From Bacteroidales bacterium (GTDB lineage Bacteria > Bacteroidota > Bacteroidia > Bacteroidales > JAAYJT01): a stretch of 64,000 nucleotides of DNA. The stretch covers positions 141,337-205,336 of the forward strand of contig JACZJK010000020.1 in assembly GCA_014860575.1 (NCBI GenBank), written 5' to 3'. The translations under genes were made by a program, and so were the position numbers. The notes under the pieces were generated by a model that saw only the letters and a program-made list of their open reading frames with translations, did no database searches and was not told the DNA's origin. Shown one piece after another: positions 54,804-63,864 of this stretch. Positions within the stretch are counted from its first letter, which is position 1, and each line of letters opens with the position of its first letter.

Positions 54804-56405
54804 TCAGTCCTTTACACATCGAACGCTCATAAAGTAGGTCTTATACCCTCCGGTAGAAAAGATTTGGATCCAATAATTTGAAATATTCCGTGCCAGGGCC
54901 GAATTTTCATTCACATCATCTGATAACCAGAAATATGCCGAACTTCCTAACCAGTTATAACTCCATGAAGCACTAAATCGCGCACCACCCGGGAGAGCGG
55001 AAAACCCAAGTAAATCATTCGTGGGGACTCCACCTGCGTTCCAACGGGGATGAGGGTCTGGTTCGGTAAGCGTGCTTTTAAGAACCGAGGTTCCATCAGG
55101 GACATTCATTTGGATGGCAACAAAACCTGCAAAGGCAGCAATTGAATTCCATTCATGATTATCCGTGATATGCCAACCTTCAGGACATAATCCATTTTCA
55201 CTTGATACAGCATACCAGTTGTAAAGTCCCCCGTATTTATGTTTGTTTTCCAGGTTCTTAGCATACCATGTATAAGAAGGCTGGTTTATGAAGGCGTCTG
55301 AATAAGTTATGAGATCGCCATTACTGAACTTTGTGGTTTTCAGGTTTTCCTTGAAAATGCATATATCGCCAACCTGAACGGTTTGATATACGTTCCCATC
55401 AATGTCACTTACCGCCGGGCTTTCAGGGCAGGCAGCACCGATGGCAATTGTGCTGAAAATCTGCTGGTTTCCGTAAATAATGCCGGTAATACTTATAACA
55501 TAAGCCCGGATATAGTAGGTTGCGACTGGTTTCAGATAATCAATTTTTACTGAAAAGAGGTCGGAGCCGGTTAAGTCCACCTTGAAGTTAATAGTTCTTT
55601 CAGGATTGGGCGAAGTACCCCAGCAAACTCCACGTTCACTTATGGGTAATGACCCTTCATTAATTATTTCACCCACACCTACTGCTGACCATTGCGTTAT
55701 TTTTTGCGCGGGTTTTGTCAGAACCTCGGGCAATGGCTCCGTTTCAGGAGTTGTAAATTCGAGCGGTTCACCATAACCTACTCCTGCCTGATTGATGGCG
55801 TAGGTTCTGGCGTAATAAGTGGTTGTTGGTAATAATCCTTTGATTGTGGCAGTGAACCTGGTGCTGCTTCCAGGAGCAGCTATTTTGTCGGAATTGATGG
55901 AGGGAAAAGGTCCAGTTCCCCAGCAAATACCCCGTTCGGTTATGGCAAGATCTCCGTCAGAGATAACCTCTCCTTCCACATCGGCCTGCATGGAATAAAC
56001 TTGGCTTACCTGGTGTGTGAGTAATTCCGGAACAGTTCCCTTCAATGTACTGAACTCTACAACCTTGCCATAGCCTGTACCAATTGAATTGATGGCATAA
56101 GCCCGCACAAAATAAGTGGTTGATGGGGTTAAACCAGGTAGTTCAGATATGAAATGGTGCTGGTCGCCAGTATTGACTGTAGTATCATCGTTTATAGTTG
56201 GACTGGGCTGAGTACTCCAGCATACACCTCTCAGAGTAACTTCAGATCCGCCATCATTAGTAACCATGCCTCCGCAGTTTGCTGAATAATAACTTAGGTT
56301 CTGAACTGTAAGGGTAGAGATTTCAGGAACCGAAGAATCTTTCCTGCATGCTGAGAAAAAGAGCAGAAAAGCTGGCAGCAATACTATGGAAGCTTTGAAT
56401 TTCAT
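54804..56405 (-). CDS. lipoprotein with three Fn3-like repeats and a FISUMP domain
   Basis: A 533-residue surface lipoprotein. ATG 56403-56405 is chosen because it starts a lipoprotein signal peptide (L-L-F-F-S-A-C20); the longer frame overlaps the promoter at 56458-56488. Three related repeats of about 90 residues follow (about 30-120, 121-212, 213-305), each with R-G-(V/I)-C-W-(S/G)-T and T-Y-(F/Y)-x-R-(A/T)-Y-(A/V)-I. The C-terminal region, about 320-533, is the Fibrobacter succinogenes major paralogous domain (D-I-D-G-N-V-Y-Q-T-V, then N-L-K-T-T-K-F-S-N-G-D, L-Y-N-W-Y-A-V, ending V-R-C-V-K-D). Such proteins are probably surface adhesins or glycan-associated; no enzyme activity is indicated. 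Confidence 0.85.
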   Translation of the reverse strand: MKFKASIVLLPAFLLFFSACRKDSSVPEISTLTVQNLSYYSANCGGMVTNDGGSEVTLRGVCWSTQPSPTINDDTTVNTGDQHHFISELPGLTPSTTYFVRAYAINSIGTGYGKVVEFSTLKGTVPELLTHQVSQVYSMQADVEGEVISDGDLAITERGICWGTGPFPSINSDKIAAPGSSTRFTATIKGLLPTTTYYARTYAINQAGVGYGEPLEFTTPETEPLPEVLTKPAQKITQWSAVGVGEIINEGSLPISERGVCWGTSPNPERTINFKVDLTGSDLFSVKIDYLKPVATYYIRAYVISITGIIYGNQQIFSTIAIGAACPESPAVSDIDGNVYQTVQVGDICIFKENLKTTKFSNGDLITYSDAFINQPSYTWYAKNLENKHKYGGLYNWYAVSSENGLCPEGWHITDNHEWNSIAAFAGFVAIQMNVPDGTSVLKSTLTEPDPHPRWNAGGVPTNDLLGFSALPGGARFSASWSYNWLGSSAYFWLSDDVNENSALARNISNYWIQIFSTGGYKTYFMSVRCVKD

Positions 56406-56457
56406 GAACGGGTGGTTTAAATTTCCAATACAATAAGCTAGAAACTTCACACGCTCA

Positions 56458-56488
56458 CAAAAATACAACAACAATAAATCAAAAACAA
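56458..56488 (-). promoter_or_regulatory. promoter of the FISUMP lipoprotein gene
   Basis: On the minus strand TTG (56486-56488), 20 bases, TATTTTTG (56458-56465). The leader is about 45 bases. Confidence 0.65.
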
Positions 56489-56495
56489 GTATATG

Positions 56496-56532
56496 TAAAA
56501 ACCCTGACAGGTTATTGGAATCTGTCAGGGTT
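56496..56532 (-). terminator. terminator after the T9SS lamin-tail gene
   Basis: AACCCTGACAG and CTGTCAGGGTT form an 11-base-pair stem around an 11-base loop; on the minus strand it is followed by TTTTT-like GGGTTTTTACA. It sits 23 bases after the stop of the 1068-residue gene. Confidence 0.8.
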
Positions 56533-56554
56533 AATCTTTTAAGATAATCAGTAT

Positions 56555-59500
56555 TTATTGCTTAATAATCCTTTGTATCTCAGCCTGGCCACTGTGCATG
56601 ATGCGCAGGATGTAAACACCTCTTGGCATTGCGCTCATATCAAACTGATAAATTTGCGAACCGGACAAATCACTCTGCAATACGCGTTCGCCCATCATCC
56701 CATAGATTTCAACTGTAACCTTTTCCGTTTGTTCCAAACCTGAAAGCTCCAGCGCAAATACACCTGAACTTGGATTTGGATAAACTTTGAAAGTGGTTTC
56801 CAGCTCATCAATTGCATTCTGTATTTCCGGTACAATGATCTCTTCAGAAGCAAGCATTGCCGGTGGCAGCGTACAATAAACATCCGTAATGGTGGCAAGC
56901 ATGTATGATCCTTCCACAGCACTGAACCCATCGCCAAGAATGATATTTACACCAGCCCTGAACTCAACGCTGGCGCCGTTTCCAATGGTAGTGTTCGTAA
57001 CAGTAATATTGTTGGTAGCATCGTAACATTCTGTATCGTCAACGCCAAGTGTGATTCCATCAACTGTGCGGTTTTCCGGAACTGCTGACGGCCACTCACC
57101 AATTAACTCATCCACAAGAACATCCAGAACGGTTCGTACTTCAATGCGCCTGATAATTGTGCCTTCATCAGCTTTTAACACAAAGTCACCGGTGGTCAGA
57201 TCAGACGAAGTGGCGCTGATTAAGTTTCCATCTACTTCTGCATCAAATCCGAGAACAACATATTTTACATCCAAAGCGTATGTTCCTGTAAAAGGAATGC
57301 TAAGGCTGATATCATAAGGCGTTACCATTGCGGTAGCGGCTGGCAATGCTTCAGTTTGATAATTGGAAGGATAGAGCGGGCCTAATCTGTCGCGGTAGCT
57401 TGCTGCCGTGCTATTATTGTTTCCGCGCTCAAAGAGTATCCAGAACTTTGCTGAAGTTGTTGGCGTACCTGGAACCTGTGGCCCTACTGAGTATGAAAAT
57501 GAAGAAATATATTCAGTTCCATCCCAGCAATTGTATTGGTTGCTTCCATTATACAATCTATATCTGACATCATCTGTAGGATAATTTCCAATTTCCATCA
57601 AAACAGCACTTTGAGAGGTGGTTGCAGATAAATCTATTTGCTGTGGACGTAGTAGAACATCTACATAGGGCGGTGGAGGCGGATCTAACGTTGTAGCGCT
57701 TGCTTCCGGGATAGTTCCATCGGTTTTATAATTGACGGCAGCGCCAACTCCGTTATAGGGGAATATTTTAAAGAAATGTTCCGTGCTGGCTGCAAGTCCG
57801 GTAAATTCATGGCTTTCAACTCCTGCTGCTACATTTTTAACCAAAGCTCCATCAGCCTCTGAAATACCATCAACAGGCGCTGTAATATCATTAAAATCAA
57901 CTGTGCTTCCTTTGATCAGGTAACCGCTTGCATCGGAATCAGTCCAGGCAACGGTAATAGAACTGGCTGAGTTGGCAGTGGCTGATAAGCCTGTAACATG
58001 ATTACTGGGTTCAACGGCATAGGTTGTTGCATTGGCATTCAATCCCGGTGAGTAAAATTCCTTATCGTAAGAAAATGCACGATAATAAACCGTTTCCTCG
58101 GCTGCGAGCCCGCTATGTATCTGTGGCGATTCGGTTCCGTAATAAAACAATGTTCCACCTGCAAAAGGATCGTTAATGGCGGGGGGATCGCCGGAAGGAT
58201 CGCTAAAAATGCCGGTTGAATTGTAAACGATAACTACATCATCGCCACTGGCATTGATTTCGAAATCCAGGTTGATCTGGTTTGAATTTATAGTAGTGGC
58301 AGCAAATGAAACGGGGTTTTCAACTGAAACTTCCTGTATCACAATATTATCAATTTGCCATAAGCGGTAATTTCCGAATTCATAGCGATATTTAAAAGCA
58401 ATCCATACTGATGTGCCTGAGATTCCAGAAAGGTCAACGTCTCCTGATGGAGTCCAGACTTGCTCGACAGCAGGTTGCGTAAAAGTGAGTTCATTCCATG
58501 ATGCAGCGCTTGGGTCACCAGTCCCGGTATAATCTGTAGAGTATAGAAGTTTAAGGTAATTATTGGCATCATCGCTTCCAAATCTTTTCCAGCTTTCAAA
58601 TGTCATTATTTCTCCCGAATAATTGTTGAGATTAATCCCTGGCAGAATCAGCCAGTCTTCCTCAGTCTCTGCGCTACCGAAACCATTCATTTGTGCCCAG
58701 CCACCTAAATTCCAATTCCAGAATCTGGTATTACCCAAAACACTATAAGCATAACTATCACCCAAATCTGCATCAAAAGTCTCTCCATAAGGCAGTGTAG
58801 TAGTAGCAATTTCTCTTATTTCACCATTTAATGTTACAGTCTTTTCGGTTGCATCTGTTGAAGAAAGTGTTATTGCTTCGTTATTGTATTCCCCGATTGC
58901 CAGGCCAGCTTTTAGTCTGACATAAATGGTTGTTTCGCTAACAGTTCCATCCACCTCCATTAAAACAATAGAATTGTTAAATCCAGATCCGCTTGTTTCT
59001 GATATTTCATAATTGGTTGGCGCTGTAAGGCTAATATCGTCTATTAAAGCCGCACCGCTAACAGTGAAGAATTGTTCATCTGATGGGCCTTCACCCAACA
59101 GGTATTCAAATCCGCTGAGTACAACCGGGTCAACTGTTATGACCGGATCTTCCGCTGATACTGGTGCTATTCCAAAACCTTCTAGTCCTCCTATGCCAAC
59201 TGGATTAGTTGATACTGTTTCAAATCTTATACTGGGATCGCTCCATCCAACCAGATCTCCGGTTGTAATACCGCTCTTTAATTGAATGTTTTGATTTGCA
59301 GTGGAAACTCCGTTACCTGTCCAGGCAGACCCCGGATCAAACTCCGGTGTACCAAAAACATCAGTAATTATTCCTCCATATTTAACTGCTAAAGCATCGT
59401 CACCATTAAAAACAAAAGTAAACGAAACAAAAGTCACAGAGGTTAGACCCTGGTCAGTGAGATAAGTTCCCATGTCAGTTGTTCCGATAACCATGACGGC

Positions 59501-59761
59501 ACCAGGCGCTAAAGAGCCTGAGTTTACCAATGTTCCAGCTAAATCGTTTAATGCTGCCCCGTTGGTTCCCTGTTGAATAATAAGGTTATTAACGGAAAAA
59601 TCCAGCGTATTTTCAGTGTTATTCCAGATTTCAATTCCTTTGGGAACAGTTCCGCTATTGGTTTCAACATATTGGCTAATAATCTGCCCCCATCCATTCA
59701 GGGCATAAAATACCAGCCCTGCCATCAGGACCAGCGTTCTTAAAATTGTACGTGTTTTCAT
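56555..59761 (-). CDS. large secreted T9SS cargo protein with lamin-tail, Fn3 and sorting domains
   Basis: A 1068-residue exported protein. The signal peptide ends near L-N-G-W-G-Q (residue 26). Residues about 27-200 are a lamin-tail domain (I-I-S-Q-Y-V-E-T-N, K-G-I-E-I-W-N-N-T). About 210-320 is a beta-sandwich with D-I-S-L-T-A-P-T-N-Y-E-I. About 325-480 is a choice-of-anchor/MAM-like domain (E-E-D-W-L-I-L-P-G-I-N-L). Fn3-like repeats follow (G-L-A-A-E-T-V-Y-Y-R-A then G-L-A-A-S-T-E-H-F-F-K), and a type IX sorting domain ends it (V-E-I-Y-G-M-M-G-E-R-V, P-R-G-V-Y-I-L-R-I). The gene follows endonuclease I by 31 bases, so the two form an operon. It is probably a surface adhesin or DNA-handling partner; no catalytic motif was seen. 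Confidence 0.82.
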   Translation of the reverse strand: MKTRTILRTLVLMAGLVFYALNGWGQIISQYVETNSGTVPKGIEIWNNTENTLDFSVNNLIIQQGTNGAALNDLAGTLVNSGSLAPGAVMVIGTTDMGTYLTDQGLTSVTFVSFTFVFNGDDALAVKYGGIITDVFGTPEFDPGSAWTGNGVSTANQNIQLKSGITTGDLVGWSDPSIRFETVSTNPVGIGGLEGFGIAPVSAEDPVITVDPVVLSGFEYLLGEGPSDEQFFTVSGAALIDDISLTAPTNYEISETSGSGFNNSIVLMEVDGTVSETTIYVRLKAGLAIGEYNNEAITLSSTDATEKTVTLNGEIREIATTTLPYGETFDADLGDSYAYSVLGNTRFWNWNLGGWAQMNGFGSAETEEDWLILPGINLNNYSGEIMTFESWKRFGSDDANNYLKLLYSTDYTGTGDPSAASWNELTFTQPAVEQVWTPSGDVDLSGISGTSVWIAFKYRYEFGNYRLWQIDNIVIQEVSVENPVSFAATTINSNQINLDFEINASGDDVVIVYNSTGIFSDPSGDPPAINDPFAGGTLFYYGTESPQIHSGLAAEETVYYRAFSYDKEFYSPGLNANATTYAVEPSNHVTGLSATANSASSITVAWTDSDASGYLIKGSTVDFNDITAPVDGISEADGALVKNVAAGVESHEFTGLAASTEHFFKIFPYNGVGAAVNYKTDGTIPEASATTLDPPPPPYVDVLLRPQQIDLSATTSQSAVLMEIGNYPTDDVRYRLYNGSNQYNCWDGTEYISSFSYSVGPQVPGTPTTSAKFWILFERGNNNSTAASYRDRLGPLYPSNYQTEALPAATAMVTPYDISLSIPFTGTYALDVKYVVLGFDAEVDGNLISATSSDLTTGDFVLKADEGTIIRRIEVRTVLDVLVDELIGEWPSAVPENRTVDGITLGVDDTECYDATNNITVTNTTIGNGASVEFRAGVNIILGDGFSAVEGSYMLATITDVYCTLPPAMLASEEIIVPEIQNAIDELETTFKVYPNPSSGVFALELSGLEQTEKVTVEIYGMMGERVLQSDLSGSQIYQFDMSAMPRGVYILRIMHSGQAEIQRIIKQ

Positions 59762-59792
59762 AATAATCGGGTTTTGGTTGATAAATTAAAGA

Positions 59793-60953
59793 TTAATTGG
59801 TTTGTATGTTTATTTGAGGAATGAGTCCATCGGTTTTATAAATAATTCCGGCGCCGCTGCCACGGAAGCTGAAAACCATAAAATAATATGTGGTTTCCGG
59901 GTTCAGATCACCAAAGGTACAACTTTGATCCCCAAAACCGACGTTCCTATTCCAGAAATCGTCCGCGACAGGCAAACCGTTTTCCGGCAAACTGATATTT
60001 TCAAAGCCTGTATTGTTCATGCGTACAAGATAGCCATCGGGTTGGGTCGGGCCAGCTGCATCAGTCCAGTTGAGTGTAATAAGTTGTGCCGTGAAATTGC
60101 TGACATGGTTCAAAGGCTCAGTTTCAAACTCGCCACCCCAGACAAGCTGAACATAAGCAGGTTCATCAATAAAAGGGTTGCGGTTGCCCTGAATGGTGTA
60201 AACAGCATTGTTGCGCGCAATTTCTTTGGCTGAAACAGGATCGGCCAGATGCCAGGAAACCAGCAGTTCAACATACCAGGTTTTGAAAGCCGGATAGGAA
60301 TTGCCATCAAGGACGCCATTGGCTTGCGGTGTATTTGTTTTCCAGGCTGCAATCAGGTTCTCATAGCGCGTGGCCATGTAAAAATAGGTTCGGGCAAAAT
60401 CACCCTTGTATGCATCAATGGGTTCGAACACAATATCGTTATAACCCGGATCGGAATTTGAACCGCGTTTACTGCCATTCATTGAAGTCCACGAAGCGTT
60501 GTTAACATCACCAAAAGGATAGTTAGACCGCATGCCGTTTACAAAGCCATCAGTAGGATAAATGTGGTGAAGATCTGTGCTCATGGGCGAGGCATCCGCA
60601 AACCAGCTCATCGGGAAGGAATGTTCGCGGTTGTAACAATCACCCTCTTCATCGTAATTGCCGCACTGGTCGCTTATAAAAGTGTATTCATAAGGTGGCG
60701 AACCGTTAGGATTATCAGAATACATATCCCAAACCTTGCCATTGGCTTTGGCGTCGGTGTTAACAAAATGATTCCAGATGGCTGCTTCCGAAATTACCGC
60801 ATGGTTTTTTATAATATGATACAGGGCGGTTTTTAATGCTTCGCCCGATAAGCCTGATGCATTGTTGTAATAACCTGGCGGAGCCTGGGCCAGCAATTGC
60901 GTAGCAAAAACCAGTGTATAGATGAAAGTAATGGCAATACGGGTAAGGTTCAT
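59793..60953 (-). CDS. secreted endonuclease I (EndA/NucM family)
   Basis: A 386-residue exported nuclease from ATG 60951-60953 (the earlier TTG at 60977 gives no better signal peptide). The signal peptide ends at L-L-A-Q-A. The beta-beta-alpha-metal nuclease core has the family motif N-R-E-H-S-F-P with the catalytic His, D-L-H-H-I-Y-P-T-D, and R-S-N-Y-P-F-G. Residues about 290-386 form an Fn3-like domain (T-T-Y-Y-F-M-V-F-S-F, I-Y-K-T-D-G-L-I-P) without the C-terminal sorting domain found on its neighbour. It digests extracellular DNA, for nutrition or biofilm removal. First gene of an operon with the lamin-tail T9SS protein. Confidence 0.88.
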   Translation of the reverse strand: MNLTRIAITFIYTLVFATQLLAQAPPGYYNNASGLSGEALKTALYHIIKNHAVISEAAIWNHFVNTDAKANGKVWDMYSDNPNGSPPYEYTFISDQCGNYDEEGDCYNREHSFPMSWFADASPMSTDLHHIYPTDGFVNGMRSNYPFGDVNNASWTSMNGSKRGSNSDPGYNDIVFEPIDAYKGDFARTYFYMATRYENLIAAWKTNTPQANGVLDGNSYPAFKTWYVELLVSWHLADPVSAKEIARNNAVYTIQGNRNPFIDEPAYVQLVWGGEFETEPLNHVSNFTAQLITLNWTDAAGPTQPDGYLVRMNNTGFENISLPENGLPVADDFWNRNVGFGDQSCTFGDLNPETTYYFMVFSFRGSGAGIIYKTDGLIPQINIQTN

Positions 60954-61173
60954 AAAAGCTAATAAAAGATGCCGCAAGATAGCCAGAATTTACGTGAAGA
61001 AGGTTAACGGATTATTAAAAAACAGTTCCTGTTTGATATTTTTTTAAGCCTTCAAAGGACTTTTAATATTGTACTTTCACATTACAGGCAACCACTTTAA
61101 CAATACTGATCCGATGGGTGTAGCATATTATACGGGAGTTCCATACTTTGAGGCAGGAAGCGAAGAAAATATT

Positions 61174-61575
61174 TTACTTACCCTGCCTGAGGGTTCTGAT
61201 CCTTAAAATGTGGATGCTTACACCCAACGCAATTGCAATCAGTAAAATCTGCAACCATAATTTATCAATCGCGAAAATGACTGAACTCAGTATGGTTATC
61301 CAAAGCAGCACTATTGCATACACTTTCACTTTAACCGGAACCCCTCTGCCGGAAGTATAATCGCGCAGGTACTTTCCCCATAGCCTGTGGGTCATCAACC
61401 ATACATAAAACCGTGTACTGCTTCGGGCATAGCACCAGGCGGCAAAAAGAAGAAAAGGAGTGGTTGGCAATACAGGTAAAACAATTCCCAGCACCGCCAA
61501 TCCCACAGAGATGCTGCCCATGAAAATAAGCAAATAGCGAACCAGCGGGGAATTATATCTTTTGGTTTGGGTCAT
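61174..61575 (-). CDS. DUF454 (YbaN-family) inner-membrane protein
   Basis: A 133-residue protein with three membrane helices: about 12-45 (Y-L-L-I-F-M-G-S-I-S-V-G, with V-L-P-T-T-P-F-L-L-F-A-A-W-C), and two at the C-terminal end (V-Y-A-I-V-L-L-W-I and I-L-L-I-A-I-A-L). P-x-L-P-T-T-P-F and F-A-A-W-C-Y-A-R-S-S are the DUF454 signature. Function unknown in all phyla. It overlaps the end of the phosphorylase gene by 4 bases (ATGA), so the two are translationally coupled. Its place after a purine-salvage gene gives no clear hint of role. Confidence 0.85.
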   Translation of the reverse strand: MTQTKRYNSPLVRYLLIFMGSISVGLAVLGIVLPVLPTTPFLLFAAWCYARSSTRFYVWLMTHRLWGKYLRDYTSGRGVPVKVKVYAIVLLWITILSSVIFAIDKLWLQILLIAIALGVSIHILRIRTLRQGK

Positions 61576-62357
61576 TTTGCACCTCGCATATTGCGATCGC
61601 TGAGTAAGGCTAAAACATCTAACAACAACTTACTGACCTTGTTTATATTTTGCCGGAAAACTGTCACAATTTCTTCCCAGCTTACTGCTTTGTCGTTTTC
61701 GCGCCAGGCATCGTAGTCGGTGCTGAGGGCTGCCAGGGCGTAAGGGATTTGGAGTTCGTTGGCCAGTATTACTTCAGGGGCTGTGCTCATATTGATGATG
61801 TCGGCACCCCAGCTTCGAAACATGTGCGATTCGGCGCGGGTGCTCAGCCGCGGCCCTTCGATTGTGATCACAGTGGCTTGGTTATGATGTCTGATGCCAA
61901 GGCGTTCTGCCGCTTCAGCCAGGATTTCTTTCAGGGTGGCATCAAACGGGTCGGGCATGGCAAAATGCCTGGGTTGATGGGGTTCAAAAGATTCGAAGAA
62001 GGTGATGGCACGGTGGCGGGTGAAATCAATGAACTGATCCGGGAAAATGATATCGCCCGTTTCAATCTGCTCCCGTAAACTTCCGCAAGCCGAAACAGCC
62101 AGGATATGTGTGCAACCTGCTTCCTTCAACGCCCATATATTGGCCCGGTTATTTACCTGCGACGGCGGAATAGTATGCTCACGTCCATGCCGGGAAAGAA
62201 TGAGCACTTCCATTTGCTGAAACATTCCGGAAAACAATGTGCTTGATGGCGCTCCATAAGGCGTGTCAACCTCAAGTTCTTTCCAGTTATTAAGGAAATT
62301 GAAATTCTCAAGACCCGATCCAACAATCAAAGCCGGCTTAATGCCCTTAACACTCAT
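61572..62357 (-). CDS. S-methyl-5'-thioadenosine phosphorylase / purine nucleoside phosphorylase family
   Basis: A 261-residue trimeric-type phosphorylase. P-A-L-I-V-G-S-G-L near the start and the phosphate loop S-R-H-G-R-E-H-T-I-P-P are conserved. The base-site segment D-I-I-N-M-S-T-A-P-E-V-I-L-A-N-E followed by A-A-L-S-T-D-Y-D-A-W matches MTA phosphorylases (N-M-T-T-x-P-E then T-D-Y-D-x-W) rather than inosine-type PNP. It splits methylthioadenosine with phosphate into adenine and methylthioribose-1-phosphate, for methionine and purine salvage. The intact catalytic residues make activity likely; MTAP against PNP specificity is fairly but not fully sure. Coupled to the DUF454 gene. Confidence 0.85.
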   Translation of the reverse strand: MSVKGIKPALIVGSGLENFNFLNNWKELEVDTPYGAPSSTLFSGMFQQMEVLILSRHGREHTIPPSQVNNRANIWALKEAGCTHILAVSACGSLREQIETGDIIFPDQFIDFTRHRAITFFESFEPHQPRHFAMPDPFDATLKEILAEAAERLGIRHHNQATVITIEGPRLSTRAESHMFRSWGADIINMSTAPEVILANELQIPYALAALSTDYDAWRENDKAVSWEEIVTVFRQNINKVSKLLLDVLALLSDRNMRGAK

Positions 62358-62402
62358 GTTATATTATTTTGAAACAGATTTGCGAAAATAATCAAAATAG
62401 AG

Positions 62403-62516
62403 GAGCGGGGTGGGACAAGAGACAAAAGACAAGAGATAAGAGACAAGAGACAAGAGACTAGGAGACGAAGAGACAAGTGGAAATGGAGAAATGGAGAAAT
62501 GGAGAAATAAAGAATG
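62403..62516. repeat. low-complexity GACAAGAGACAAGA / GGAGAAATGGAGAAAT tract
   Basis: About 60 bases of GACAAGAGA-type words followed by about 40 bases of GGAGAAAT-type tandem words. The tract runs straight into the truncated 5' end of priA and supplies the first dozen or so codons of its open frame. Confidence 0.75.
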
Positions 62517-63859
62517 ATGAAAATATCTTGTCTTTTCCCTCGCACAGCATCATCCTGGGTGCGCGCTCGGCCTTGTTCCTACCATTCAGTAAACTGGGTT
62601 TGGTAATTATTGATGAAGAACACGACAGTTCTTATAAACAATACGACCCCAACCCCCGCTACAATGCCCGCGATGCGGCAATTTACCTGGCACATCAGCA
62701 TCAGGCCAATATTTTGCTTGGTTCGGCAACCCCGGCGCTTGAAAGTTATTTCAATGCCAAACATGGGAAATATGAGCTGGTGACGCTCAACAAACGTTTC
62801 GGCGACATACTTTTACCTGAAGTGCAGATTGCCAATATCAAGGAAGCCACCCGCCTGAAACAAATGAAAAGTCATTTCAGTCCAGTGTTGCTTGCGGCGC
62901 TGGATCAGGCTTTGGCCAACAAAGAGCAGGTCATTCTTTTTCAGAACCGCCGGGGATTTTCCCTTCGCATGGAATGTACGGCCTGTCATCATATTCCGGA
63001 TTGCCGCCACTGCGATGTTACATTGATCTACCACAAGCGCGAAAAGCATCTCAAATGCCATTATTGCGGTTATAGCGAACCGGTACCGCACCGTTGCCCC
63101 AAATGCGAGCATCCCGAAATGAACCTCATTGGGTTCGGAACCGAAAAAGTGGAGGAGGAACTGGCATTGCTTTATCCTGAAATCCGTATTGCCCGGATGG
63201 ACCTGGATACAACCCGCAGCAAACACGCCCACCATCGCATCATCAGCGATTTTGAAGAAAGGCGGGTGGATGTGCTCACCGGTACACAAATGGTGACCAA
63301 AGGCCTCGATTTCGACAATGTAAGCCTGGTAGGCATCCTGAATGCTGATAATATGATCAGCTTCCCCGATTTCCGTTCCTTTGAGCGCAGCTACCAGATG
63401 ATGGCGCAGGTAAGCGGGAGGGCCGGACGAAAAAACAAGCAAGGCAAAGTGGTGATCCAAACCCGAAATCCGCAACATCCGGTTATCAAACTTGTGATTG
63501 ACAATGACTATGAAGGCATGTACCAGGTTCAGATAGCCGAGCGCCGTCAGTTCAATTATCCGCCTTACTCACGCCTCGTGAAGCTTTCGCTGAAGCATAA
63601 AGAACCGGATCCACTCAATAAGGCTGCCGCTGAACTTGCGCGTGCTCTCAGAAAAGAATTTCCGAAGCAAATCCTTGGACCCGAATACCCTGTTGTCTCG
63701 CGGATCAGGAATTACTATATCAAAGAAATCCTGATCAAATTAAAGCGCGACGCTACCCTGGCTGAATCAAAACAAAAAATCAGATCAATGATTGAAGTCT
63801 TCTTAAAAACAACAGAACACAAGCAGGTGAGGGTTGTGGTGGATGTAGATCCGGTGTAG
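62477..63859 (+). CDS. priA: primosomal helicase PriA, C-terminal part only (5'-truncated)
   Basis: 460 codons, opening with GTG inside a low-complexity tract; an in-frame TAG at 62459 closes the frame upstream. From about residue 24 (S-I-I-L-G-A-R-S-A-L-F) the match to PriA is clear: motif II V-I-I-D-E-E-H-D-S-S-Y-K-Q, motif III G-S-A-T-P-A-L-E-S, eight zinc-ligand cysteines (C-T-A-C-H-H and C-R-H-C to C-P-K-C), motif V G-T-Q-M-V-T-K-G-L-D-F and motif VI G-R-A-G-R. Missing are the 3'-DNA-binding and winged-helix domains and helicase motifs I and Ia, roughly 330-370 residues. Without Walker A it cannot be a helicase. The cause may be a real deletion or a misjoined assembly at the repeat. Confidence 0.85.
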   Translation: MEMEKWRNGEIKNDENILSFPSHSIILGARSALFLPFSKLGLVIIDEEHDSSYKQYDPNPRYNARDAAIYLAHQHQANILLGSATPALESYFNAKHGKYELVTLNKRFGDILLPEVQIANIKEATRLKQMKSHFSPVLLAALDQALANKEQVILFQNRRGFSLRMECTACHHIPDCRHCDVTLIYHKREKHLKCHYCGYSEPVPHRCPKCEHPEMNLIGFGTEKVEEELALLYPEIRIARMDLDTTRSKHAHHRIISDFEERRVDVLTGTQMVTKGLDFDNVSLVGILNADNMISFPDFRSFERSYQMMAQVSGRAGRKNKQGKVVIQTRNPQHPVIKLVIDNDYEGMYQVQIAERRQFNYPPYSRLVKLSLKHKEPDPLNKAAAELARALRKEFPKQILGPEYPVVSRIRNYYIKEILIKLKRDATLAESKQKIRSMIEVFLKTTEHKQVRVVVDVDPV

Positions 63860-63864
63860 GGAGT

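Noticed and set aside
61113..61205. A 30-codon plus-strand frame (M-G-V-A-Y-Y-T-G-V-P-Y-F)
   Set aside because: It overlaps the end of the DUF454 gene on the other strand and has no good promoter; it is too short to judge.
62813..63478. A 221-codon minus-strand frame opposite priA
   Set aside because: It is antisense to the conserved zinc-binding and helicase motifs of PriA.
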